From positions 76,257,465 to 76,321,464 of the forward strand of contig NC_044572.1 in NCBI RefSeq assembly GCF_901933205.1: a stretch of 64,000 nucleotides of DNA, given 5' to 3'. Under the pieces are notes generated by a model. It did no database searches. It saw only the letters and a list, made by a program, of their open reading frames with translations, and was not told the DNA's origin. Shown here piece by piece: positions 40,394 through 52,774 of the stretch; the first letter of the stretch is position 1, and each line of letters begins with the position of its first letter. The translations under genes were made by a program, and so were the position numbers. The DNA comes from Camarhynchus parvulus. Lineage: Eukaryota > Chordata > Aves > Passeriformes > Thraupidae.

Positions 40394-40541
40394 AGAAAGT
40401 GCCTATATTTTCCAGAAAATGAAGTATGACTTTTCTTAGGAACCTTATAGCTATAAAGCTTCAAAACTTGCTTTATATTTCTTGGACAATTTTCCTAAGA
40501 AAAGTCATACTTCATTTTCTGGAAAATACAGCCACTTTCTG
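40394..40541. repeat. Near-perfect inverted repeat, 49/50-base arms
   Basis: The left arm (40394-40442) and right arm (40492-40541) are reverse complements except for two substitutions and one extra base in a T/A run. They are separated by a 49-base spacer. The core TTCCAGAAAATGAAGTATGA is identical on both arms. A transcript could fold into a long hairpin. I do not recognise a transposon family, and no flanking duplication was resolved. Confidence 0.9.
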
Positions 40542-41730
40542 AAATTAACTGACTTAAAGAGTATAAATATGTCAAATGTACCTTTTGAAATAATTAATTA
40601 TACAGATTTGCACAGACCAAATTGAAAAAACGCTCTGTCCTGCTATATTCTTCTTTGGCACTGCGAATTGATTACATGTCAGATAGACACATAGAACAGT
40701 CATGAAAAGTTACAGCTCCTTAAGTATTTTTCTATGCTGAAACATCAGTTGATTTCCTTGCTGTTTTACTAATGTCTTCACCAAAGGGAGACACAGTGTT
40801 TTTGCTCATTATGTCAATAGAGTTGAAACTCTGTTTCTGTGCAGTTGGTGGCCTCTCACGTTTTTGAAAGTAGCTGAAAGCTTTAAAATCCTTTAGTTGG
40901 CTTGATTAGACAGTGACCCTTTGCCTGCCATTGATTTCAGGATCTGGAGTTTATTAGCAGGTCATCAGGGTACTTTTTTCCCCTCTGTTTTCTTGGCCAT
41001 TACCTGATTTGAACAACTAAATACTAAACCAAATCAGAACCAATGTTGTTCTCTTTTAAAAGGTTTCAGGTTTTTTTCCCTTTGCATAGTCACAGAATTT
41101 TCATGTTTATACTAGTACTTTAATATATTTGGCATGCTTACGTGCTAATTCTAGAATTTTTATTGATTTTTTAAATATAGCAATGTAAGTGAAAAATAAA
41201 TGGTGACTCAGTATGGATTTCAGTTAAAGGCTAATCCATATTAAAGGCTTTTAATGAAAAAAAACCCAAACCCCAAAACAAACTAAAAACAAACCAGATG
41301 GAAAAAGCCCAACAAGATATTACTAAAGTAAAATCTCATTTAGTGATTTGCATCATACCTTATCCCTCCTTTCTGAAAACAGAAGCAGAATGATAGGTTT
41401 TCTGTACAGTACTTACATGGAAAGAGCATTCAGTGACTAAAGTGCAGAGGAAAAAGAAGGGTTACAGTCTGCAGATCAGTGGCTGTGGCATGGCTGTGCA
41501 TAAAGCAGTTATGGAAGGCATTGTAAGCAGAGCATCTAACAACAGTGTAAACAACAGAACAAAATGGATGCTGTCCAACACAGCTTTCAATACTTCCTGT
41601 TTTGGTGCAGTTTGCTACTTGCTAAGTGTACCTGCTATTCCATTATTATGGAGCTTGCAAATAGTGAATAATAAAGGATTATGGTCCAATTTCTGTATAA
41701 AAGCACTCAACCCATTATTTGTACTTTTGA

Positions 41731-41779
41731 CTGTGATGTTCAGCTTGCTATTCTCTGAACAGCAAGCTGAACATCACAG
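41731..41779. repeat. Perfect 19-base inverted repeat with 11-base loop
   Basis: CTGTGATGTTCAGCTTGCT at 41731-41749 is exactly the reverse complement of 41761-41779. The 11-base spacer is ATTCTCTGAAC. Pairing does not continue well outside these arms. It is not tied to any gene and not followed by a T run like a bacterial terminator. Confidence 0.95.
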
Positions 41780-42086
41780 CTGAGCACATAAGCTGAACTT
41801 ATCTTCCTGATAAATTCTGCATGCATTTGATTGAGACTGCAGTCAAGTTGTGTTCCCCTAACCTGCCCACGAATATCGCATGAAAGAGCCTTTACTTATT
41901 CATAAAACGCAATGCATTGTAGAAGGTATAATCTTGGATAGACCGAGAAATATCTTCACCAACTGAGTTTTGGCTGATACAAATTAGCTGTAGGACTATT
42001 TTCTGAAAAGTTCTGCTATGAATTGGACCTCAGCTGGTTGATATATAGTATTTTGAATATTTTGTTTGATTGTTTCAGACAGGCAA

Positions 42087-42806
42087 AATCATAAAATCAT
42101 AGAATGGTTTGGGTTGGATGGGACCTTTAAAAGTTATCTAGTTCCAGTGTTCTTCCAATGGGCAGGGACATCCTCCACTAGATCAGGTTGCTTAGAGCCC
42201 AGTCCACCCTGCCTATGAATATTTCCAGGGATAGGTCATCTACCACACATGGACAATGTACGTCAGTGTTTCACCACCCTCAATATCTAATTCAAATTGA
42301 TCCTATTTCAGTTTAAAACCACTACATCTTATCCTATCACAACAAGCCCTGCTAAAATTTTGTCTCTTTGTTTCTTTAAAGCCCACACTCAGATCTGAAA
42401 GACCACAAAAAGGTCTCCCAGGTGCCTTCCCTCCTCCAGGATTAGAAACCCTAACTGCCCCAGCCTGTCCTCATAGGAACTTTTCCATTCCCTTAGTAAT
42501 TTTTTTCACTCTCTTCTAGACCTGCCCCAACAGGTCCTCATCCTCCCTTGCTCAGAGGACCCCAGATCTGGATGGAGTGTTCCAGGTGAGGTCATACGAG
42601 ATGGAGCAGAGGGGCAGAATCCCCCCTCCCCAACCACGCTGGTCACGCTGCTTTGGAGGCAGTCTAAGACACCAATGGTTTTCTGGGCTGCAAAAAGACG
42701 TGATTTACTCATGTCTGTCCTTTCACCGACCAGCACCCTCAAATCCCTCTCAAAAGGACTGCTGTGAATTTTTTCATCCCCCAGCTGAACTATTTCTAGT
42801 TTTCTG
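42087..42806 (-). mobile_element. CR1 LINE 3' end, 5'-truncated
   Basis: This is the familiar avian CR1 3' region in reverse orientation. It starts with the reversed terminal repeats (ATCATAAAATCATAGAATGG) followed by TTTGGGTTGGATGGGACCTT. Further along come CAGTTTAAAACCACTACATC, AGGTCTCCCAGGTGCCTTCC, AACTGCCCCAGCCTGTCCTC, GGTCACGCTGCTTTGG and TTTCTGGGCTGCAAAAAGAC. On the minus strand this is the end of the reverse-transcriptase ORF and the 3' UTR. The frame is broken and the copy diverged, so it is inactive. The right border is where similarity to the remembered consensus fades. Confidence 0.93.
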
Positions 42807-45800
42807 AGATATTACTTATCTTCCATTAATTTCAAAATAAAAATTAATGTTTAGAACAATTGGCTGTGGAAGAGCTTTATCTCATAAAAGTAGTCAGTGA
42901 ATTTCCTAATAAATATTCTGACAAATGAAGGGAACAAAGAAGTTACCTTGATTTTTGGTCCTGATGTGCATGCTATCCAGCAGATTTTTTTCTTAGTTGA
43001 TGTGATTATCCACTTTGTAAGTTGTCTATAGGCATCTGCAGTTCATGAAAAAAACATCTCTCATTAGGGCTCCCATATTTCTTTATAAAGGGGTACTTTG
43101 AAGCTGTGCTTTTAATATAGTTTCTTTTTAGAAATTCTTGATTGTTTCTGATAATTTTTCACTCTAGAGTAGTTTTATTTCTTCTGAGGAACTTTTCAAA
43201 AATCTCCTTTTTTATTCTGGACTTTCCTGCAAAAGGGTGTACACCTGAGCAGCTCTGACCACCACTCCTCTAGCGCATCTTGAACTACAAAAATCTTGCA
43301 ACATACGATAAATACACTGATTCTTGTCTGTTGTTTTTGATGAATAAGCTAACAATACTGCTCTCTGTGTTTTTTTTTTTTCTGGTGTAAAGTTTCTGAC
43401 TCTAAATGGGAGAAAGAAATAATCTAATTTGATTTTTACAACAATTCACGTAATATTTGCATTATGTTATAAATATGATTTTAATTTGGCATCAATAATG
43501 AAAAAAGGTTTTAACAGGTACAGTTTTCCTATATCGTAATTGTTTTTCTTTCCTGTCCTAGAGAAATAGAGATTGCATTTTCCTCCACTCATTTCTCCAA
43601 CTCATTTCAAAGCATACATTCTTTTTCATATATTGAGGGAAATGTAAAAAACTCAGTAATTGTTTTGACACATACCTTGAATTATGAGGTAAGAAGTGTA
43701 ATTTTGAAACTTTTTTTTTTCCATTTGTTAAATGACCTGGGACAAGAAGGAAAAATTAATTACCTTATCAAAAAAACCTACATTTTTTTATAATTCCTCC
43801 AGTAAAACAGCATTCATCATGCCTCCCTGCTCTCCCCCATCTTTTCATCCTGAGCTATAATCCACTCATTTGTTTGACTGACTTTCTTGAACTTTAACCT
43901 TTGTTTTAGTCAGGCAATGTGAAAAGTATTAATCTGGCACATGTACGCAGGTGTGATCTGCTTGACTATGCAGTCATAGCTTCTCTGCCTCTCATTTGTC
44001 TTAATAATACAGCTAGAAGCGTGAAGAAGCCCAGTCAGGTCATGTCAGCGAATGGACTGTTCTTGTCACAGGCCAAATTTTCTTATTAGAGGGAATTATT
44101 TCAATGTTAGATCTCTTCTGAACATTATCTATCTGTATACTTTCCCCCTCCCTAGCAGCTTTCCTGTCTAAACCATCAGTGCTTTCAATTAATATCCCCT
44201 TTTTCTTTCTTTGAGTCAGAGAGCCAGCAATAACTTATTATGTGTTATTTTCTGTTATGTTATACTATTTGTATGCTAGTATTTGAGCATGGCATGAGAT
44301 CTCATTCTGCAGCTGAAGACCTACTGTTTTTTGTTGACCATTGAAAAGAAAGTCAGAGTATTGTCTTTTAACTTCTTTTCTTAAATGTGGCATATTTTTT
44401 AATTTTCATATGAGCACTGAATTCACAATATAATATGATAATTTTATAGATAATTTTATAGATTTTACATGTAGATCCCACTAGCAACAGGATATGATAC
44501 CAAATTTCACTACAAAAAGCTGAATTTCAGCTGAATTTTTTTCATTAACTTAGTAAAATGGGGATACATTCTTTAATTTTATTAAGATTCAGATTAAAAT
44601 GTAAGGTGTATTGGAAAGAAACATGATTGGAAGTCAACGAGACATCTGTTCTAACACTGGTTACTCTTTTTATCATTTAAATGGCTTTTTTTTTTTCCCT
44701 GCATTTTTCAAAGCTCATAGCCTGCTTCCACCCTTGCTTTCAGAAGACAAAACCTTGTATCTTGTCCTGGTTTCAGCCCAGTTCAGCAGGAGGGGGACTG
44801 GCCAAGACTGTAATGCTATTTGCTAGAGAAGATGTTCAGAATGATGTAGAGTCCTTGTTTCATCAGATACTTATGATGGGACACTAAATCTAAAAAATTC
44901 AGTACTGAAAACCTTAGCCATGGTTGATTTCAAGACAAATTATAAATCTTCTTTGTAATTGATTAAAATTAAAAACTGATATTTACTTGATAAACTCAAG
45001 AGAGTTAACAAATTAGTTGTTGTATTGTAGTCAAATGTTTAAATTTTGAATTATTCATTCTGTAACTCTCTGAATCATAAAGTCAAGAATTATTTTCAAA
45101 GCCTTTGCTGGTTGCCAGATATATCTCTGACATATGACTGGTTTTGTTTAGCTATTTCTATCATTTGCTGTTTAAAAAATAATGAATGCATCTATTCTAC
45201 TAAAGGGTGCCTTCCCATAGCAGATTACGCATCTGTGTAAAAGTATTGCACAGTCATAAATCTATCCAAAATATCAGAGCTGTTTTATTTCTTAGGATGA
45301 AGAAAGTAGTGTAAATTCAGAAAACTATGAATTTCACTGAACACGCGCAAATTTCTGATTGATGCAGTCTCACCATCACTGCATAGTTGGAACTTTTGTT
45401 TGCATACAAAAGAACAAAAGGCAGCTGTGTAGCAACATAGTATCAAATTCTGTCTAAAAGATCACTTCCATAAAAGCAGTCAGACTTCTGAAGATTAAAT
45501 TATTATCTGAAGACAGAGCTTTTCATGCAGGTAGACAGAGAATTGTCATGTCACCTTTAGTGCTGAAAAACTAATTGGTCATTGTTTTTGGTAAATGCAA
45601 AAATTTTGGGCTTGTGCAGTTAAGCATGGATGAATAAATAATATAATTTTAAAAACTGATTTATATGTTTTACAGGAACTTAGGTCTTACATTTAATAAG
45701 CTATAATGCATGGCTAATCAAACTACTTGTAGAACTGGACTATTATGTTTTGAGTACACTTCTGGAAATACTTTATGTTGCGCAGCCTGAATAATTTGAA

Positions 45801-47310
45801 ACTTACATAAGTGTAGTGCAACCAAAAAATGCTTGTGATTGACAGCATTATAAAAACTCATTAATCCTAGCATCTTTTTTTGTTTGTTTTATGAAATTAA
45901 TTACCAAAGCATTTTTTCTCTTTTTATTTCTGCAGGTAATGAGTCATCTGTTCATTTGGTGTTACAAAAAAAAAATCAAAATTCATGGAGTTCTTCTTTT
46001 CAACTGTGATTTCATGTATCTTCATATTCAGAATTCATATTAAAGCAAACCCAGCTAAAACAATAGGACTCTATATTAGTGTTCTGTAAATCCTATTTAT
46101 CATACTAATTTCCATTTTAACATCAACATTCAAGGAGAAACAAAATTATGTGCAAGTGATATTTTTGTACAATGTTATGCAAAACAGTCATAAACAAATC
46201 AGACAGAAGCCTCAGTGGAAGAGCAAATACACAACCAAACCCCTGCTAGTTGTTATTTAAAGCAGACCCTTCATTGGAGTGGGAGGTTGTGGGGGAACAG
46301 ACATAGATAACTCTCATTTCCTTCGCAGCTAGACAATTAATTCACTTAACCTCCTGAGTGGCCAGCTGATCTTGAAAGGTTTGTTGCATAAAGAAATTTT
46401 TTTTGATTTGTAGGAAATAACTACATGTTAATAATACATAACTTTATGTATTTTCTATCAACAGCTTGCAGCTTCTGTATTCCCCCACCATTCCCCTCAA
46501 ATCTGTGATGAGAAACTAGAGCTCCAGGTCACAAGAAAGAAACTGCCCACATTGTGGGGAAAATCCTTCCAGAGTAATTTAAGAATGTTATTAAAAAACA
46601 GCTTTTTATAAGATTGGTTGAAGCATTTGATATCTACGTAATGCAAATTCTTCTTCAGTGGGTGAGAGCCAGAATAACAAATACAGTGATATTTAAAGAA
46701 CATTAAATATCCTTGAACATAGAGGTGCAAAAAAATTGTTTAGAATCTTGGTGGGAAATATGATTTCAGCAAAAGGAAGAAGAATACCTAATATATAGAA
46801 TTTTCTATAGCAATCAATTTGACTGCTGCATAATAATTAGAAACATTTGCTGCTCTGTTCCTTCAATAAACTGCACAATTCATGAATCTGGATTGTTTAA
46901 GCTGTCATGGAATTTGGCCAGACCTTATGTATTGGATCTGTTAACTGCATGATTCATGAATCACTGATAGTGAAAGTTTTATTAAACTCAACCAGACTGG
47001 TAGTAATGAATTGGCTAAATATGTTTGACATTGGGTTACGTTAAAAAAGTCTGTAGAAATATTGATGACAATCAACTCTTTTCAGAAGATCTTTATAACT
47101 AATTCATAAGAACAAAATTCATAAAACAAAACCAAGAAATTCTCCACCTAGGTTCTCCTATATCCCACTTCATTGTCCCCTCAGATACAAACATATATGA
47201 AATTTTTTGCTTGGGTTCAGAGGTTACCTGAAACAAAGCAGTAGAGAGACTCAGTAGAAGATGATCATTGGCCTTTAACTTCTAGATACTTGAACTCTGC
47301 ACATCACCGA
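42807..47310. other. Gene-free intergenic stretch, 4.5 kb
   Basis: AT-rich, with nothing recognisable except a 12-base tandem duplication (ATAATTTTATAG, two perfect copies) at 44439-44462 and minor homopolymer runs. Confidence 0.65.
44439..44462. repeat. Perfect tandem duplication, 12-base unit
   Basis: Two adjacent copies of ATAATTTTATAG in AT-rich sequence; a slippage product. Confidence 0.85.
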
Positions 47311-47883
47311 TGTGAGGATCCCCGAACCACGTCGAGACCGAAACCCCGTAGCTCGGAGATCTTGGCATGATCCCGAACACTTGGTAGCTGGATTTCGATC
47401 CTGCAAATGAATTGCCAGTTTAGTATGAGAGCTGGAAGGTGTCACAAGTTTAAAGGGTGTTTTTATAAGGTGTACACAAGGTGAAAATATAAGTTTTAAA
47501 AATTTTTGTATAAAAGTAATGGGGACAAGATGGAAAGAACAGAGCGTGTCTCACCCTTCTTCCTTCTTCTTCTTGTTCTCCATCTTCTGCTGTGGTGTTG
47601 GCACTCAGAGATTAGTTTGGAGAAGGGGTACTGTCCAACATGAGTGATAGGTATTGAAAGTAAAGGTAAATATATATATAATTTTAGTATAAGAACGGAG
47701 CAGCCTTAAAGAGGCGTGGTCTTGCTGGGACCTCTTCTGCCAGGAAAAAATATAAGACTTAATAAACAACCTGAAACTGAACAGCAAAGAGTCCAGTCTC
47801 ATTCTTCAGAGCCTGGAGTCGCTTCCTAGACCACCCAACTCACCTCGGGGGCAGAGAACAAGCAGCCGACCCCGAGAAGGACA
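47311..47883 (+). mobile_element. Probable solo LTR of an endogenous retrovirus, CpG-rich
   Basis: The block starts abruptly with TGTGAGGATCCCCGAACC and several intact CpG sites in the first 100 bases. It then holds a TATAAAAG-like box (TTTGTATAAAAGTAATGG) near 47509, and AATAAA at 47761-47766. A short tail like an R/U5 follows, rich in CTGGAGTCGC and CACCTCGGGG, ending near GAGAAGGACA. TG and CA ends, the TATA-like box and the poly(A) signal in that order fit an LTR in sense orientation. There are no internal genes. The class is uncertain (ERV1-like by general look) and I could not resolve a target duplication, so the borders may move by a few tens of bases. Confidence 0.72.
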
Positions 47884-50283
47884 ATGAAATCAGTAGCATA
47901 TTCCTTTAAAGAAGCTCCCTGTATCTTATACCTAATCAAATCACAAAGACCTCAATATATTATGTGGATAAAAAGGATATATATACACTCTTGTCCTTCT
48001 GACATACCCATATTTTGGTAAACTTCAGTTTCTAAGTTGTCACTGATTGAATTTTGACTGAGTTATTTAAAATACTTGCTTTAGGACTATCTATCATTAC
48101 ACTATGTACTATTTCTGCTACAGTGATTTGCCATTGAAAACCAGGTGACAAGATAGTTTTCAAAAATTGATCAATTTAATCATTCTTTTGTCCAGCTTCC
48201 AGCTCAGCTAGTTAAACAAAGGGAAGTAAAAATAAAATTTAATAGCATCTTTTGTAATGTGAACAGTTATTAAATCTCCGACACAGCCAATAGAGACATT
48301 AATTTAATTTAAATGGAAAGTGGGTGGTATTCATGGAGAGGATAAAACAATATGAAGAGATAAAATCTGCAACAGTACCTTTGTCACATAAAGATGAAGA
48401 AGACTCCTCCACTAGGAAGAAAGAGGAGCTGATGAGATGAACAGGAAAGATAAAGCAAGACTCTTCTCCCTCAGACAAAACATTCGCTCCTCTTGCTTCT
48501 CACCCTGCCTTGTGGTCTACCAGCAAGCTTCCCTCTTTCCTTTTCAGACTACCACAAACAGTTTGTCATGTCTTTTGGGCACATCTGTTGCTTCAGTTGT
48601 CACTGGCCATGGATTGGTCTGCTGTCGTCTATTTCCTCAAAATTAATGTTAAATAGTAAGCATGGTTCTATAGCAAGACCAACTGTAGTTGCCAAAGCTG
48701 CCATATTGTCTGTTTCTTATTTAAAATAGCAGATTTAGTCTTTTCCTAAGGAGCCAGATAGGAGCACTGGCTTACCTCTGATCAAACCTAGAGTCTGTGT
48801 CAGGGATGAGAGCTGAGCAGTTATACTCAGATAAAATTTAGCATTACACTTGCCTTTTTTTCTAAACTCCAGAAGTTTGCACTAATTTCTAATGAATAAG
48901 TTATTCTGCAACAGGAACACTATGTCATGCTTTCTATATTATGCTAAATGCATTTATTTAATTAAATATCATCAGCTCAAGTGAAACTGTATGTGTGGCA
49001 GATATACTGCAGTGATGATCAGAGATGCTTTCCTGGAATAAGGTCAAATTAATGATGCAAGTGTAAAAAATGCCTCATAAGGTGGGTTTGCAGATGATGT
49101 AGACATTACATCTACAATATAAATTATGCAAAGAAATATCAGAAAATAAATGCATGGTCCTTGTAAAAGTTTCTGAAGCACTATAGAAAGTAGTCTTTTC
49201 CTAAAAATTCATAAAATGTTGACTTGGCTATCCAAATCAAGTCTAAAATTGGTTGCTTTTTTCAAAAGTAAGGAACAAACAAGCCAGCTGAATAGATGGA
49301 TATTTCAATGCAAATATGTAACCCCAGAAGCTCTTTTTAAAGTAGATATTTGGGAATGTTTTGCTGTTTGTTCTTCTTCATTATAGTGAAGCACTTTTCA
49401 TGCTGTTTTCTAAAGCTACAAATATCACATATAAAATACAGGCATATATATATGCATACAGGCTATACTGGCATGTCATTCTTTTCACTTGAACTGAAAG
49501 AGAACAAAAGCATTACAATTTAATACACTTGAAATTTTATACACAGAAGCATACTTCTGAAGGGTTAAAGTTCTTAATTTGCCAGTCATCTGTTCTTTTC
49601 TAGGAATACACTTCTGGGTGAAATATATTAGCTCAAATATTTTGCCATAGCCCAGAAATCATAATAAAATAGAAATAAATCCAGCAATTTACACATATTC
49701 ACTAGAGATTAGCGTTCTAATCTATGAGACCATGCGATTGTTGGTATTATTAACTGGAGTAATGACCTGAACCTGTGGGCAAAGAGAGTTTATATTTAGA
49801 ACTGCAGACATTGCTGGAACCTTCCCTTCCTTAATAACACATTTCAATGCAAAAATATGTGAAAAGGCTTTGGTCATAGAAAAAGGATTTTACCCTTCTG
49901 TAGTTCTCACTCTCACTACTGATTCTTCATTACTCACGCCTTTACAAATTCTCTGCCTCCAGTGCCGTTGCTCACTGATCTGTCTTGGATTCCTGATGCT
50001 TTGTGTCCGATTAGTTTTCTACCATCTTATATTTCACAAAACCATTTTCCAAAAACCCAGGTAGATTTTGTCACATGAACTGTTTTTACCAAACTTGTTT
50101 GGGTTAAGACCTCCATTAAAACCACAAAGCAGTTAAGCAGCTTCTTAAGATTTTTGGAAGTGCTTCCTGTTCTTATTTTGTCCTCCATCTTTTCACTGCT
50201 CTTTGAACTAAAGATACAACTTCAATATTTAAAAACAAACAAAAAACCCCACACCCAAAACAAAACAGAAAAACATATCAGGG

Positions 50284-50305
50284 AAAAAAAAAAAAAAAAA
50301 AAAAA
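50284..50305 (+). repeat. Poly(A) tract, 22 bases
   Basis: An uninterrupted run of 22 A, preceded by about 60 bases of A/C-rich sequence. No target duplication or retrocopy body is visible upstream, so a processed pseudogene is not supported. Confidence 0.9.
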
Positions 50306-51802
50306 CAACAAACCTGTGGAAATTCCATGTATTTTCAGATTTAAGAAATTTAACTAATTAAGAAATGCATATCTCAACAATGGCTTCTTTCTAGGAGCCA
50401 GAAAGTCAGAGAAAGAACCTATTTAGAGCATTCATATTGAAATTATTCCAGAGCTGCAATATGTACAGATAAACCCAACACACAGACAAACTTTCCATTT
50501 AGTCCTTCCAGTCTTTTCTTCTCTTGGAAACAGATCTGTTTTTATGAGATTCTCAGATACCATGTTATGTCTACATTAGTCTCTAAGAAAGATTTCTGGA
50601 TGTGTACAGGCAAAAGAGATGAGCAAATGGTCTTGGCGCTTTGGTTGTCACTATTAATTTTCCTGAACTTGTTTGCTTACTATTAATTATGCATGCTCTA
50701 GCAAGGATGTTAGGAATGTCAGACCAGCTTTGCTAAAATGGTAAGTAAAGTTGCAACAAACTCAATGGAATGAAAACACTGAATAAGTAAAAGGTTGCTA
50801 TTTATAATAGATGGGCTTTCTTAAGTGTTATTGATTTAGAAAAGGCTCACTTGACAAGAAATATCACTATGCTTTTAACAGGCATTAATCACCAGATAGC
50901 AGTGGCCTTTTAGAAAATAATGTTTATTTGATTATATAATTACTAAAGTCCAGTGATGCAATATGATGATACAATATATCACACTCAAACAAAGTATTTG
51001 CAGAAACTTTCCAGAACATTAATGCTTCCCGTATAATGGTAATTCCCACCAAAGACTATGGGTAAATCTTGATTTCTTTAGACAGTTTCATCCACTTGTT
51101 TTTAATTTTTAGGACAGAATATCACGTATTACTAGCAGAACACAAGTCTGAATGAATTCAAATGAAATCTCTTCCCTGAAACTCTGTACTCTCATGGGAA
51201 GGTGCCAAACATATTAAAGTAAAATTGAAGTCTGGAATTGTCTTGATTTGTATTAATATTTTATTGCACTAGCTATGAAACAATTGTGTGGCTAAAGTCA
51301 ACTCAAAAACAAAATGGTGATTGTTGTTGAACTACAGACCTTGTTGACTATTATTAATCTCTGCACTTATTCAAACTTGTTTTATTAAATGGCTTTATCC
51401 AATGCTTAATTGTTCGAGCTAATGCTTACCAATAGCATATATGACAGTACTTTCCTGTACCATTTCTCACCAAGGTCTAGCAAGCAATGATAAGAAAAGC
51501 ATTTTTACGCTATAGAATGGTGTAAAATGGACCAAATGGAAAAGATGCAAGATATTGACAAATCCCAACATAAAAAAGAACAAAAAAAAATTTTTGAAGA
51601 TGGCCTGAAGAAGTTTCCACCATAAACATGTAGTTAACAGACCATTATAGATTCCATTCACCTGCACTTGCCTGAGGGATCACAAAACCATTTGCGACCA
51701 AACAGTGAGAAAGAAGTTCAGGTGATAGTGACATCTGTAAAGTATGCTACTAATAATTTAACTGTGTGATTAATTTCCCCTCTTATTTCGGTTGAGCAAT
51801 TT

Positions 51803-51876
51803 TGCTACAACAAAACTGTTGTAGCAGCTTGTAGCTACAGTTGCAAACAGTTATACCTACCTGTGTAGGTATAACT
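51803..51876. repeat. Two adjacent perfect hairpins
   Basis: The first hairpin has 9-base arms TGCTACAAC (51803-51811) and GTTGTAGCA (51818-51826) with a 6-base loop. The second has 12-base arms AGTTATACCTAC (51849-51860) and GTAGGTATAACT (51865-51876) with a 4-base loop. Both are perfect and lie 22 bases apart. This could be the remnant of a small non-autonomous DNA transposon; no family was recognised. Confidence 0.85.
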
Positions 51877-52722
51877 TTGCCCCAGAAAGTAATGGCTTCT
51901 GCCATATGGGAAAATGAGCCATAATAATGCCACCGGTATCACTGAAAAATCCATAGTTCTGTATATGAGCTATGTTCTGGTTTTGCTCATAACACACTTT
52001 TGAACATAAATCCAGGGAGCATGGAGGAGGTAGCTAGCATTTTGAAGGTCTAGAATACCTCAGAAGACTAAGAGGAGGAAGAGGAGGTGAGATGTTTTCT
52101 GTAAGCTACCTGGCAGAATTGACCTTAACCCTCTTAACTCTCTGAAACTTCAGAAGTCAGACATGAATATGCCATTACATATTTTTACCTTTGTGTGCTA
52201 ATGTGCAAAAATCTCCTTCTGATCTTACTGTTCTTATCTTGCTGAGGGAAAGATCAAAAGTTTGGCACTCCCCAAAACTCAATATATTTGCAAAAGTGAT
52301 TTTTTTCCACATGAAGAAACATACAATATCTGTGAATTTTCTCCTCTTCAAGATTTTTAATAACAAAAATGTTATTAGGATTATAGCCTCCTAAAGGCTG
52401 AGGTTTCATTATTTAGTTTTTGTCCTAAAAATCATCTCATCCAAGGTTTATGCACTGGTTCTAAGTCTATGTAAATAGAGCTGGAAGATGATTGTTCATT
52501 CTCTTTCTCCTTTCTCTATTTTATTTTTTATTCTCTTTTATCAATTCTTTACTGCACTAGGACTCATCTGAGCAAGTCCTAGTCTCCTCTGCTTTCTCTA
52601 ATTATTAAAAATTCTTCCATGTGTTGCTTCTTACATTATTCTCCCCAGCTTTTACAAACAGACTTTTCCTTTTTCAGATTATTCTACTACACACTTGCAC
52701 ACAAGATATATATAATATTCAT

Positions 52723-52724
<2 letters not shown>

Positions 52725-52767
<43 letters not shown>
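52725..52767. repeat. (AC)n microsatellite, about 21 units
   Basis: 43 bases of uninterrupted AC repeat, followed by a short TATATATGTATG stretch. It is long and pure enough to be length-variable between individuals. Confidence 0.97.

Positions 52768-52774
<7 letters not shown>

Larger units (their letters stand above)
38541..42086. other. Gene-free stretch with two strong inverted repeats
   Basis: AT-rich, no gene supported. It contains a near-perfect long inverted repeat at 40394-40541 and a perfect 19-base hairpin at 41731-41779, each listed separately. Confidence 0.7.

Noticed and set aside
50220..50310. A-rich tract as the tail of a processed pseudogene
   Set aside because: No coding remnant is readable upstream on either strand and no target duplication was found.
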